A DNA stretch of 64,000 nt from Candidatus Zixiibacteriota bacterium (lineage in GTDB: Bacteria; Zixibacteria; MSB-5A5; WJJR01): contig DASWIS010000008.1 in assembly GCA_036397555.1 (NCBI GenBank), positions 248,001-312,000 on the forward strand. The letters run 5' to 3'. Shown here piece after piece: positions 26,992 through 35,001 of the stretch (position 1 is its first letter; each line of letters opens with the position of its first letter). Made by a program: the position numbers and the translations under genes. The notes beneath the pieces were generated by a model. It worked only from the letters and a program-made list of their open reading frames with translations. It was not told the origin of the DNA and did no database searches.

Positions 26992-28062
26992 ATGGCGACC
27001 GTACAGTTGGAAAATGTCACCAAACGATTCGGTTCGACAACCGCGCTGGACGATGTCAGTTTCACTGTATCTTCCGGCACGCTGTTAACCATCATCGGTC
27101 CGTCGGGTTGCGGTAAATCGACCTTGCTGCGGGTAATCTGCGGTCTGGAACGGGCCGACTCGGGACGCATTCTGATCAACGACATTGATGTCTCCCGCCG
27201 TCCCCCCAAAGATCGCGGCTGTGCGATGGTTTTTCAGTCATACGCATTGTACCCGCATTGGACGGTGCGGCAGAACATCGGTTTTCCGTTGCGCGTTCGC
27301 CGCCGCACGTCCTCTGACATAGCCGAGCAGGTGAATCGAATCGCTCGCGACCTGGGCCTGACGCCTAAGCTCGACCAGCGTCCGCGCTCACTCTCAGGCG
27401 GCGAACGGCAGCGTGTCGCACTCGGTCGTGCGATGGCGGCCGATCCTCAGGTGTTTTTATTCGATGAACCGCTCTCGAATCTCGATGCTCCGCTGCGCGC
27501 CGGTATGCGCGCCGAGATCGTGGCCCGCCAACGTGGGCTGGCAAAGACTGCGTTGTACGTCACCCACGATCAAACTGAAGCGTTGACGATGGGCGATTGC
27601 GTCCTGGTCCTCGATCAGGGACGAATGATGGGCCTGGGATCCCCCGAAGCACTCTACTGCAATCCCCCCAACCGATTCGTTGCGTCGTTCCTGGGACGTC
27701 CCCCGATCAATCGCATCCGCGGGCGGCTGATCCGCACCGATGATCGGCTCAGGTTCGATCCGTTGGGATGGGATATACCGCCGGGCGCAGCCCCGTCCGA
27801 CAGGGCGTCCGGTGAGCTCGAGCTGGGAATCCGCCCGGAACATCTGCATCTGACCGCGACAGGGAATGCGTCGGGGTGGAGAGTTGTCGCGCGCGAGTTT
27901 GTCGGTGAGCGAACTGAGTACCGCGTCTCCGATGGTACGCTGACCCTGGCCGCCGTCAGCGACAGCGGTGAATCCGTGGGTATCGATGCCACGGTGTCGC
28001 TGCGCGTACAATTCGACCAAGCCCTGTTTTTCGATCCAGACAGCGGAGATCGCCTGCGCTGA
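26992..28062 (+). CDS. Orphan MalK/UgpC-type sugar ABC transporter ATPase
   Basis: A 356-residue ATPase. Walker A GPSGCGKST is at residues 36-44, Q-loop VFQSYALYPHWTVRQNIGFP, signature LSGGERQRVALGRA, Walker B VFLFDEPLSNLDAPLR, and the switch His in YVTHDQTEA. A C-terminal TOBE/MalK regulatory region (about 240-350) follows, with the family's LGIRPEHL motif. It would energise a carbohydrate importer, but there are no permease or binding-protein genes nearby; MsmK-like ATPases that serve several importers are often encoded alone. It lies 16 bp upstream of mutM. Confidence 0.9.
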   Translation: MATVQLENVTKRFGSTTALDDVSFTVSSGTLLTIIGPSGCGKSTLLRVICGLERADSGRILINDIDVSRRPPKDRGCAMVFQSYALYPHWTVRQNIGFPLRVRRRTSSDIAEQVNRIARDLGLTPKLDQRPRSLSGGERQRVALGRAMAADPQVFLFDEPLSNLDAPLRAGMRAEIVARQRGLAKTALYVTHDQTEALTMGDCVLVLDQGRMMGLGSPEALYCNPPNRFVASFLGRPPINRIRGRLIRTDDRLRFDPLGWDIPPGAAPSDRASGELELGIRPEHLHLTATGNASGWRVVAREFVGERTEYRVSDGTLTLAAVSDSGESVGIDATVSLRVQFDQALFFDPDSGDRLR

Positions 28063-28078
28063 GTGGCCCGACGGTGAC

Positions 28079-28927
28079 ATGCCCGAACTTCCCGAGGTCG
28101 AAACAGTCGTACGTGCTCTTCGGAACGCCGCCATCGGACGACGGATCGAGCGGGTCGCCTTCGCATCCCGGCGGGTGGGTGTCAACAACCCGCGTGGCTG
28201 GAAAGCCAGGATCAGTGGCCGATCACTCGTCGCTGTCAGCAGGCGCGGGAAGTATATCATCATGGGATTCGATGACGACTCTGCGTTGGTCATTCACCTG
28301 CGCATGTCGGGACGTCTCTGGCTGCAACCACGTGGAACGCCACGCAATTCACACACACGGTTGATTCTCCTGCTCTCTCGCCTGCCGAATGCCGACTGGG
28401 AGGAATTGCGGCTGGTCGACACACGTCAATTCGCCCGCGCCGACTGGTGTCCCCGAGGTGCGCTTGAGAGCCACCCCGGGCTCGCACGGTTGGGGCCTGA
28501 GGCCAACACGTTAACACCAAGCGACTTAGGGAGAATCCTCGCGGGATCGGGAAGGCCGATCAAATCGCTGCTCCTCGATCAAACACGTGTCTCAGGACTG
28601 GGAAACATCTATACCGATGAAGCTCTCCATCGGGCCGGAATTCATCCACTGATGCCCGCTCAGAGAATTGAGAGTCGAGGGGTCCGGAAGCTACAGACAG
28701 CGATCTGCCTGATCCTCGATCAAGCCATCAAAGCATGTGGAACAAGCTTCGACACCTTCTCCGGCCTCTCCGGGCAGTCAGGCGGCTTCGGACCGAGACT
28801 GCGCGTCTACGGGCGTTCCGGGCTGCCCTGTCCCACATGTGGAAATCGCATCGAGCGCATCGCTATCGGCGGGAGGGGAACCCATGTATGCCCTGTCTGC
28901 CAGCCAAAAGTCCCGATTGACAGTTAA
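28079..28927 (+). CDS. mutM: Formamidopyrimidine-DNA glycosylase
   Basis: A 282-residue bifunctional glycosylase/AP lyase that removes 8-oxoguanine and formamidopyrimidines. The ATG at 28079 gives the mandatory N-terminus PELPEVETVVRAL, where Pro2 is the nucleophile and Glu3 catalytic. A lysine in SRRGKYIIMGF corresponds to the conserved Lys57. The helix-two-turn-helix (SLLLDQTRVSGLGNIYTDEA) and a C-terminal CxxC-x16-CxxC zinc finger (PCPTCGNRIERIAIGG, then CPVCQ) are complete. The loop between strands is a little shorter than in E. coli. It follows the ABC ATPase by 16 bp, unrelated in function. Confidence 0.96.
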   Translation: MPELPEVETVVRALRNAAIGRRIERVAFASRRVGVNNPRGWKARISGRSLVAVSRRGKYIIMGFDDDSALVIHLRMSGRLWLQPRGTPRNSHTRLILLLSRLPNADWEELRLVDTRQFARADWCPRGALESHPGLARLGPEANTLTPSDLGRILAGSGRPIKSLLLDQTRVSGLGNIYTDEALHRAGIHPLMPAQRIESRGVRKLQTAICLILDQAIKACGTSFDTFSGLSGQSGGFGPRLRVYGRSGLPCPTCGNRIERIAIGGRGTHVCPVCQPKVPIDS

Positions 28928-28985
28928 CTCAGGGCATCTGCGCGCCGATTCTACAAGTAAGGCCGTTTTGCCAGGCAGCGATCAA

Positions 28986-29402
28986 ATGACAGTTCCATCC
29001 ACCGACTCGAAAAGGACACCTCGCCCCATGGACATTTTGGTGGTTGACGACGAAGAACTGATCGTTGAACTGGTCCAGCACGCCCTGAGCATCAAGGGCT
29101 ATACCGTCCGCAGTGCCGGTTGCGGGACGGAGGCCCTGGACGTTCTGCGCGAGGGTCCGGCCGACTTGGTCATATCGGACATTCGCATGCCGCATATGGA
29201 TGGACTGGAACTGGCTCTGAGGGTCCGTCAGGAATTCCCCACCACGCAAATCATCCTGATGACGGGATACTTTTCCGAATTCTCGCAAAGCAGCGCCGAT
29301 GCGATCGGGGTTGTCGAGATCGTCAAGAAACCGTTCCGTACGTCGCAGATTGTCTCCTTGGTCGAACAGGTCGCTGCCTCGAATTCCGTCACGCCGAGCT
29401 AA
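28986..29402 (+). CDS. Single-domain response regulator
   Basis: A stand-alone receiver domain of 138 residues from the ATG at 28986; a second ATG at 29028, with AAAGGA 12 nt upstream, would give 124 residues starting directly at DILVVDDEELI and is equally plausible. The phosphoacceptor Asp lies in LVISDIRMPHMDG, with the switch Thr in ILMTGYF and Lys in IVKKPFR. There is no output domain. It resembles the double-receiver protein at 24627 (shared CVISDIKMP/LVISDIRMP and MTG features) and, like it, has no kinase next door. An intrinsic terminator follows 19 bp after the stop. Confidence 0.85.
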   Translation: MTVPSTDSKRTPRPMDILVVDDEELIVELVQHALSIKGYTVRSAGCGTEALDVLREGPADLVISDIRMPHMDGLELALRVRQEFPTTQIILMTGYFSEFSQSSADAIGVVEIVKKPFRTSQIVSLVEQVAASNSVTPS

Positions 29403-29421
29403 ATAGCCACAGATGAAGAAT

Positions 29422-29452
29422 CGGCCCCGAAGCTCTCGCATCGGGGCCGTTT
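29422..29452 (+). terminator. Intrinsic terminator after the response regulator gene
   Basis: A 9-bp stem CGGCCCCGA (29422-29430) with TCGGGGCCG (29441-29449), a 10-nt loop and a short TTT. It sits between two convergent genes and may also end the minus-strand lipoprotein operon, although the minus-strand side lacks a T-run. Confidence 0.75.
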
Positions 29453-29478
29453 GCTGTTGACATTCCTTCAAGCCCGGA

Positions 29479-30036
29479 TCAACCGGCCGAGAAAGTAATC
29501 ATAATGCGCGAGCCATCCTCGTCGATGCCGGTGATGGTAAAGTCAAACGGTGCGCTCTCGGCAATACCGTAAATGCAGAAGAGTCCGTCCTCGATCAGGG
29601 TCAAAACTTCGTCGAGATTCGAAATGAAATCGGCCGACTCGGAGAAAGTGATTTCACGCTCCGAGTTGCCGTCCACGATGATCTCCGAGAGAAACAGGAC
29701 GCCGTTGTCGATGACATCCTGGACGCTCGGCGTGCCGGGAAGCTCCGCATCCAGAATGTAGACTTGTCCGGTAATGCTCGTTCCCAGATGGTTTATGATC
29801 TTCGCTTCGAACTTGATGTCCTGGATGCTTTGAATGTCGTCCTTGTGGTCGTCCCAGTCGTCGTCGTAATCGGCGATGTCGATGCACAGCCAATCGAGTA
29901 TTTCATCGGTCGAGTGAATGTTTGCATCGGGCGAAATTACGATCACAAACTGGCCGGAGACGATGCATCCCACCGTTAGCAGGAGTCCGATCGTGATGAG
30001 GGCTCCCTGACGCCAAAACCGTCTGATCGTCTTCAT
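29479..30036 (-). CDS. Putative acidic lipoprotein of unknown function
   Basis: A 185-residue exported protein. The ATG at 30036 is set by GGAGGA immediately upstream and by the lipobox that follows (LLLTVGC, cysteine at about residue 24). The mature part begins with a very acidic stretch (DIADYDDDWDDHKDDIQSIQ) and then predicted beta-rich sequence. No family is recognised. It is translated 11 bp after the outer-membrane barrel gene, so the two probably act together at the outer membrane. Confidence 0.7.
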   Translation of the reverse strand: MKTIRRFWRQGALITIGLLLTVGCIVSGQFVIVISPDANIHSTDEILDWLCIDIADYDDDWDDHKDDIQSIQDIKFEAKIINHLGTSITGQVYILDAELPGTPSVQDVIDNGVLFLSEIIVDGNSEREITFSESADFISNLDEVLTLIEDGLFCIYGIAESAPFDFTITGIDEDGSRIMITFSAG

Positions 30037-30047
30037 GGATTCCTCCA

Positions 30048-30593
30048 TCACATGACCCCAAAGTAGTAGTTCAGCCCGCCGCGGATATGCGCCCACTTAC
30101 GTGAGCCGTCACCATCCAACGGCATCAATTCGAACGAACCGCGAATGTCGAATGCCAGCGGGCCGCCGCCGATTTCAAACCCTGCCCCCGCGTTCCACCC
30201 CATCTGGCTGTCGGAAAAATCGCGGAAGTCATTATCTTCGTTGAAGTAGCCAACGCCCCCGACCAGATAGGGTCGGAATCCGGCACGCGGACCGCCGCCG
30301 AGTATCAGATTGACCCCGATCTTGTAGAGACTGGACCCCTCGAATGTCTCATCTGGCACGTCGTCCGATTTCCAATCACCGTTGCTGAAGAACATGAAGT
30401 GCGGTTCCAACATGATCATCCCCATCGACAGGTGCAGATGTCCGCCGTACACCGCGCCGTTGGAGGCGTCATCCTGCACCAACGGGATGTTGATCCCGCC
30501 GAATCCGCCGATCCCCCACGATGTTGCCTGGCTGGGTGTCGCAACAGCCGTCGCCAACGCGAACACGGCCAATCCGACTAAAAGTTTTCTCAT
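30048..30593 (-). CDS. Outer-membrane beta-barrel protein (OmpA/porin-like eight-strand type)
   Basis: A 181-residue exported protein. The ATG at 30593 follows GGGAG and precedes a signal peptide (MRKLLVGLAVFALATAVATP, cleavage near SQA). The mature chain alternates aromatic and glycine-rich strands (WGIGGFGGINIPL, VYGGHLHLSMGMIMLEPHFM, PYLVGGVGYFNED, MGWNAGAGFEIGG, IRGGLNYYFGVM), ending with aromatic-rich sequence as barrels do (YYFGVM, slightly off the usual C-terminal Phe). It looks like an eight-strand barrel of the OmpW/OmpX/PF13505 class. It is followed by the lipoprotein gene; the squalene-synthase-family gene lies 86 bp upstream. Confidence 0.82.
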   Translation of the reverse strand: MRKLLVGLAVFALATAVATPSQATSWGIGGFGGINIPLVQDDASNGAVYGGHLHLSMGMIMLEPHFMFFSNGDWKSDDVPDETFEGSSLYKIGVNLILGGGPRAGFRPYLVGGVGYFNEDNDFRDFSDSQMGWNAGAGFEIGGGPLAFDIRGSFELMPLDGDGSRKWAHIRGGLNYYFGVM

Positions 30594-30679
30594 GGTCACT
30601 CCCTTTCCCGAAAGTTTGACCCGATGGGGGGCCAATGACGCCATCCATCGGCGCGGCGTCAACACCATTTGGGGGCCAC

Positions 30680-31642
30680 TCAAACGCGTTCGCGGACGAC
30701 TGATCGGCCGGACGGGTTGGTCTTGGAGAAAACATCGAATCCGGAAGACTCCAGGTCGTCCAGAACAGTTTCGTATGTCTCGACCAGATACCGCAAGGCG
30801 GCATCGTTTCCCTCAGGCGCCGCACTGCAGATAGAGGGCAGGTTGCGCTTGCCCGCCGACAAATGGCGCCGGGCGCGCCCGGCTTCAAACGCCGCCAGTC
30901 GCCGATAGGGCTCGGACGTCTTTCCCTCCTGTCGCATCTCACGGAGCTCGCGGACCGGCAGGCCAAACCGGTCAAGATCAGCTACCGGGATATAGATGAG
31001 ACCACCATCCACGGCGTCCAGATCGATCGCGACATCACGCAGGATGTGCGTCCAATAGCAGAAGATCGCCAGATCCGCGGTGGCACTCTCGACCTGTTCG
31101 TAGCCCCAGGGACAGGCAAACCGGCCGTCCCCCGCTGGGTGCATCAACACCAGGTGCATAAAGACAATCGCGGGAGCGATGGACGCGCCTGTCATATACT
31201 GCTTCAAGTGCGGCCAGTCGGAGAAGCGCGGGGTGAAAAGGTCGCTCCTCATCGCGGCAGCCAGATTCCGCCATGGATCCAGGGGGATGGCGAAGTTGCT
31301 GAACGTGTCGGAAAGGGCCCGCCACAATGGACCGTTGACCGTCCCGTTGTTGGCTGCCTGCTCGACATTCACAAGCCAGCCGTCGACGCGCGCGACCGCG
31401 TCTTGTCGGGCCGACCCGGCTAAACGCGCGCGATCGGGAATGCCGTCGACATAATCGTCGATCACCCGCATCGACGCATACGCCGATGCAAACGCCCGTC
31501 TGGTTTCCGGAAAAACGAATCGCTGTGCCGCCGCGTAGAGATGCGGTTTGTCGCGCTTGGCGATCTCCTCGCAATGGTCGTACGCGTCGTGCAGCGCTCG
31601 CGCGATGAGCGGTGCCGCCTGCCCCGCCGATGGCGTCAACAT
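30680..31642 (-). CDS. Squalene/phytoene synthase family protein
   Basis: A 320-residue head-to-head prenyl synthase from the ATG at 31642 (a TTG at 31678 would add 12 residues). The two Mg-binding motifs are present, DDYVD at 62-66 and DVAID at 203-207 within HILRDVAIDLD, as is the SMRVIDDYVDG context. Such enzymes join two C15 or C20 diphosphates to presqualene, squalene or phytoene; here the product is not decidable, and no other hopanoid or carotenoid gene is in the window. It lies 51 bp downstream of the SelW-like selenoprotein gene on the same strand. Confidence 0.85.
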   Translation of the reverse strand: MLTPSAGQAAPLIARALHDAYDHCEEIAKRDKPHLYAAAQRFVFPETRRAFASAYASMRVIDDYVDGIPDRARLAGSARQDAVARVDGWLVNVEQAANNGTVNGPLWRALSDTFSNFAIPLDPWRNLAAAMRSDLFTPRFSDWPHLKQYMTGASIAPAIVFMHLVLMHPAGDGRFACPWGYEQVESATADLAIFCYWTHILRDVAIDLDAVDGGLIYIPVADLDRFGLPVRELREMRQEGKTSEPYRRLAAFEAGRARRHLSAGKRNLPSICSAAPEGNDAALRYLVETYETVLDDLESSGFDVFSKTNPSGRSVVRERV

Positions 31643-31693
31643 TGCGCCCAAAGACGCGACCGATGGGGTGCAGGTCAAGGGCGGGAGTTTGAT

Positions 31694-31915
31694 TTACGAG
31701 GGAATTTGGACGAGGATTTCCGCATCCTCCGGGAATCGACCCGTCTCCTTCTTTGAGTAGACCAACTTGCCGTCGACCCTCACATCAAAGATGCCATTGG
31801 AGCCCTCGATCAGTTTCGAATCGATACTGTGGTCTCTCTTGATGGCGGCCGCCAAACTGGCGGCTTGAGGTCGGTAGTTTCACATGCCGCAGTATGTAAT
31901 TGTGACACGCGTCAT
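31694..31915 (-). CDS. selW: SelW/Rdx-family selenoprotein with in-frame UGA (selenocysteine)
   Basis: A 73-residue Rdx (SelW/SelT/SelH) protein that ordinary gene calling would miss. It starts at the ATG at 31915, preceded by AGGAG, and reads MTRVTITYCGM, then UGA at 31882-31880, then NYRPQAASLAAAIKRDHSID and onward to VDGKLVYSKKETGRFPEDAE before a TAA at 31696-31694. The UGA falls exactly at the U of the family's CxxU redox motif, after the beta strand VTITYC. The family signatures after the UGA (NYRP, a central GIFDV, and SKKETGRFPE) continue in the same frame, so the UGA is read through rather than terminal. A hairpin matching bacterial SECIS rules follows the UGA. The protein is expected to be a thioredoxin-like redox protein. 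It requires SelA, SelB, tRNA-Sec and SelD elsewhere in the genome, which the window does not contain. A cysteine-to-stop mutation or assembly error is the main alternative. Confidence 0.9.
31848..31882 (-). promoter_or_regulatory. SECIS-like element in the selW mRNA
   Basis: Immediately after the UGA (31882-31880), fifteen nt (31879-31865) lead into a perfect 6-bp stem, GCCGCC (31864-31859) and GGCGGC (31853-31848), with apical loop AGUUU. The loop starts 21 nt after the UGA and has G in its second position. Bacterial SECIS elements, as known for SelB recognition, have an apical loop about 16-37 nt from the UGA with a G among the first two loop bases, and this fits. It is located inside the coding sequence, as in bacteria. 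Confidence 0.8.
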
Positions 31916-32123
31916 GGTAGTCTCCTTTGTTGGCTGCTCTGCAATCCCAAGTGTGTCTTAGTTACGGTCGCCGAGCGTTGGCATTTGACAGACCTCGTAA
32001 TAGGCACCCGAGGGTGAGGTTGCCCGCCCAGGCCATAGGGGCGCCGACCAAAGCGTTTTGGCGACAACATCTTGAAAGATGACGCACACAACGCCCTCCA
32101 GCGCTTGGGTGCGGTAGAATCGT

Positions 32124-32151
32124 TTGACAATAGTAGGTCGAGTCATATATT
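32124..32151 (+). promoter_or_regulatory. Sigma-70-type promoter for secDF
   Basis: TTGACA (32124-32129) and TATATT (32146-32151) are separated by 16 bp, close to the consensus. Transcription would start near 32158, about 60 nt before secD. Confidence 0.75.
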
Positions 32152-32163
32152 GGCGGTCTGCTT

Positions 32164-32191
32164 GGGCCTGGATGGCACAATACCCAGGCCC
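32164..32191 (+). other. Leader hairpin upstream of secD
   Basis: GGGCCTGG (32164-32171) pairs perfectly with CCAGGCCC (32184-32191) across a 12-nt loop, followed by GCTTCTTC. It would lie at the 5' end of the secD transcript; it looks like an attenuator or an mRNA-stabilising hairpin rather than a terminator of another gene, because no plus-strand gene precedes it. Confidence 0.5.
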
Positions 32192-32218
32192 GCTTCTTCA
32201 TTTGGGGACCACATAACG

Positions 32219-33940
32219 ATGGCGCGCGGACAGGGCTGGAAAATCGGGCTGATTCTGGTGGTGACACTCGGGTCGCTTTGGTTTCTGTGGCCGACCATCC
32301 GGCTCTGGCAGATGAGTCCAGAGGATCGAGACGCTTTCGCGCAGACCGACCCAAAGGGATGGCAACAGCTTCAAAAGAAGGCCATGAAGCTGGGGCTGGA
32401 CCTCCGGGGCGGAATGCGGGTCGTCCTTGAAGTCGACAAGTCCGAACTCAATCCCGATGAAGCCAAGGACGCGGTCGAGCGCGCCAAAGAGATCCTCCGC
32501 AATCGGGTCGACGAGTTCGGCGTCACGGAGCCGCTCATCCAGATTCAGGGCGAAGATCGTATCGTCGTCGAGTTGGCCGGCATCACCGATGTCCATCGCG
32601 CCGAGGAATTAATCGGACGCACCGCACAGTTGGAGTTTCGGTTGCTGGAATCACCCGAGCAAGCGCAACTCCTCCTCGACCGCATCGACCGCACACTGGA
32701 AGCAGTTGCCGGTCTGGACACGACGCGGCGCGCGCTCCCGTCCGATACGGGAACCGGCACGGATGTTTTGGATGAGCTATTCGGCAGCGATACCGGCTCA
32801 ACCCAAGCACGGGATACGGCGGAGACGGTGCCGGACCCAGTCTCCGACTCACCGCAGCTTGCGACGGATGCGGCCGGGGGCCGCTTGCCACCACAGGTCC
32901 CATCGGAGAGACCGCTGAGTTCACTGTTGTCGCCGAGTGCCGCTGGCCCGGGATGGATTGTCGAGTCCGATGATGTGCCGCTCGTCAAAGTCCTGCTTGC
33001 CCGCGAGGATGTGAAGCGGCTGATCCCCGCCGACGTGGAATTCGCCTGGGGAACCCGCCCCGAGTTCGTCGGCAGTCTCGAGACCGAGCGGCTCTATTTG
33101 GCCAAGCGTCAGGCGGAGATGACGGGGAATTATCTCACCGATGCCCGTCCGTCATTCGATCAGTTCCGCAAGCCGATCGTGAACTTCGAATTGACGCGCG
33201 ATGGCGGACGAATGTTCGGACGCTTGACCGGCGCCAACATCGGCAAGCCATTGGCCATTGTTTTGGATGGTCGCGTCGAGTCGGCGCCGGAAATTCAGTC
33301 ACGCATCCGGGACCGGGGGCAGATTACGCTCGGCGGCGGCACCTATGACGATGCCAATGATCTCGCGATCGTCCTGCGTGCCGGCGCATTGCCGGCGCCG
33401 GTTTCCATCGTCGAAAGCAGCGTTGTCGGCCCGTCGCTGGGCAGCGATTCGATTCGACGTGGAGTGCTCTCGTCCCTGATCGGGGGAGCGTCGGTCGTGG
33501 TCATCATGCTGGTGTACTACCAACTCTCCGGCCTGATCGCCAACTTCGGCATGATGCTGAACGGACTGTTCCTCCTGGGCGTGATGGCGATCCTGCATGC
33601 GACCCTGACCATGCCGGGTATCGCGGGGATCATTCTCACGTTAGGCATGTCGGTCGACGCCAACATCCTGATTTTTGAGCGCATTCGCGAGGAATTGCGA
33701 GCAGGGAAGACCGTGCGGCATGCCATCGATGCCGGGTATTCCCACGCACTGGTCGCGATCGTTGACTCGCACGTGACCACACTCATCACCGCGCTGGCTC
33801 TTTTCCTGTTCGGAACGGGTCCTGTCAAGGGATTCGCTGTGACACTCTTCTGGGGTGTGCTGATCAATCTGTTCACCGCTGTTTTTGTGACACGCGCGGT
33901 CTTTGACGTGCGCAAAGGATACGCCAAGCTCTCGATCTGA
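32219..33940 (+). CDS. secD: Protein translocase subunit SecD
   Basis: A 573-residue membrane subunit of the SecDF complex, which uses the proton gradient to pull preproteins through SecYEG. The ATG at 32219 follows GGGGA. One N-terminal membrane helix (IGLILVVTLGSLWFL), the GLDLRGGMRVVLEV motif of D1 near residue 60, and a large periplasmic domain precede five C-terminal helices (GGASVVVIMLVYYQLSGLIA, LTLGMSVDANILIFERIREE). The D5-type motif GMSVDANILIFERIREEL, which carries the conserved Asp, is intact. A roughly 110-residue low-complexity Ser/Thr/Asp-rich insert (about 175-290) separates parts of the periplasmic domain. secF begins 22 bp downstream. Confidence 0.96.
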   Translation: MARGQGWKIGLILVVTLGSLWFLWPTIRLWQMSPEDRDAFAQTDPKGWQQLQKKAMKLGLDLRGGMRVVLEVDKSELNPDEAKDAVERAKEILRNRVDEFGVTEPLIQIQGEDRIVVELAGITDVHRAEELIGRTAQLEFRLLESPEQAQLLLDRIDRTLEAVAGLDTTRRALPSDTGTGTDVLDELFGSDTGSTQARDTAETVPDPVSDSPQLATDAAGGRLPPQVPSERPLSSLLSPSAAGPGWIVESDDVPLVKVLLAREDVKRLIPADVEFAWGTRPEFVGSLETERLYLAKRQAEMTGNYLTDARPSFDQFRKPIVNFELTRDGGRMFGRLTGANIGKPLAIVLDGRVESAPEIQSRIRDRGQITLGGGTYDDANDLAIVLRAGALPAPVSIVESSVVGPSLGSDSIRRGVLSSLIGGASVVVIMLVYYQLSGLIANFGMMLNGLFLLGVMAILHATLTMPGIAGIILTLGMSVDANILIFERIREELRAGKTVRHAIDAGYSHALVAIVDSHVTTLITALALFLFGTGPVKGFAVTLFWGVLINLFTAVFVTRAVFDVRKGYAKLSI

Positions 33941-33962
33941 CACGCCCGGAGCCGTTCATACA

Positions 33963-34892
33963 ATGTCCCTGCGAATCGTCGGCGATACCAATATCGACTT
34001 TCTCGGCAAGCGCCGGGCCGCCTACGTCGGTGCGATTCTGGTCGTCCTATTGGGTCTGGTCGCCGTGGGCATACTCATGACCGGAGGCGGCAATCTCAGC
34101 ATCCAGTTTGTGGGTGGAAGCCAAGTTGAGGGGCATTTTGCCCAGGCGGTTGACATCTCAGAGATTCGCGAAGCGTTGAGTTCCGCCGGTCTGGGGGATG
34201 CAGAGATCGTCCATCTCCAGGGGCGGCGGCAGGAACACTCGTTCCTCATTCGGTTCAAGGCAGGACAGTTGGAGACCACTCAGCGTGCGCAGCATGTGCT
34301 GGCGGCACTGGCCCAGTTTTTTCCCGACAATGCTTTTACAAGGGAGTACGTTCACGATGTGGGCCCGGCCGTGGGCGCCACCCTCAAGCAGGACACGTTC
34401 AAGGCGATTGCAATCTCCCTGATTGGAATCTTGATCTATGTGGCGATCCGCTTTGACCTGCGATTTGGTCTGACGGCAACGCTCGCGACGTTTCACGATG
34501 TGATGGCGGTGATGGCTTTCACCTATCTGATTGGTATGCAGATCGATATCCTTGTGGTCTCAGCCATTCTGACCGTCGCCGGGTATTCCTTGACGGACAA
34601 AGTCGTCGTGTACGATCGCATCCGTGAAAACCTCCGCAAGTTTCAGCGCAAGAGCGACTTTCTGCCGGGGGTCAATCGGTCGATCAACGAGGTCCTGTCA
34701 CGCACCATCATGACCGGGATGGCGACACTCTCGGTGCTTGTCGTGATGTTGTTCTTTGCCGGGCCGGTCCTCTTCGATTTTAGCCTTGTTCTGCTGACCG
34801 GGATTCTCGTCGGCACATATTCCTCCTGTTTTGTGGCGGCGCCCATCTATGTCGACTGGGAAAACCGGCGCCCCAAGCGTTTCAAAGCATAG
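33963..34892 (+). CDS. secF: Protein translocase subunit SecF
   Basis: A 309-residue partner of SecD. It has one N-terminal helix, a small periplasmic domain (FVGGSQVEGHFAQAVDISEI), the conserved GPAVGATLKQD segment, and five C-terminal helices with SILTVAGYSLTDKVVVYDRI, whose D and R residues are the family's conserved pair. The ATG at 33963 is preferred to an upstream alternative because it gives the usual short SecF N-terminus. Operon with secD. Confidence 0.95.
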   Translation: MSLRIVGDTNIDFLGKRRAAYVGAILVVLLGLVAVGILMTGGGNLSIQFVGGSQVEGHFAQAVDISEIREALSSAGLGDAEIVHLQGRRQEHSFLIRFKAGQLETTQRAQHVLAALAQFFPDNAFTREYVHDVGPAVGATLKQDTFKAIAISLIGILIYVAIRFDLRFGLTATLATFHDVMAVMAFTYLIGMQIDILVVSAILTVAGYSLTDKVVVYDRIRENLRKFQRKSDFLPGVNRSINEVLSRTIMTGMATLSVLVVMLFFAGPVLFDFSLVLLTGILVGTYSSCFVAAPIYVDWENRRPKRFKA

Positions 34893-35001
34893 TCCTCAGG
34901 ATTTCTGCCGCGCATCGCCAGGGCTCCGTACTGGCGGTGCCAACGGTTTGCACCGATATTCTGTGCATGACGTATAACAGTTCCGAGCGGGGGAGACGAT
35001 C

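Larger units (their letters stand above)
31916..32218. other. Divergent intergenic region between selW and secD
   Basis: About 300 bp with no recognised gene. It carries the strong secD promoter (see 32124-32151), the 32164-32191 hairpin, and the ribosome-binding region of selW at its left end. A 62-codon minus-strand frame (31958-32146) has no Shine-Dalgarno and no recognised family and was not called. No RNA family was recognised. Confidence 0.5.

Noticed and set aside
28737-28985. Upstream extension of the single-domain response regulator
   Set aside because: It overlaps the mutM zinc-finger coding region and shows no receiver-like or signal sequence.
31548-31760. Plus-strand frame over the selW and squalene-synthase-family starts
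   Set aside because: It is antisense to both genes, and its residues do not resemble a protein family.
31958-32146. 62-codon minus-strand frame upstream of selW
   Set aside because: No ribosome-binding site, no recognised family, and it overlaps the secD promoter.
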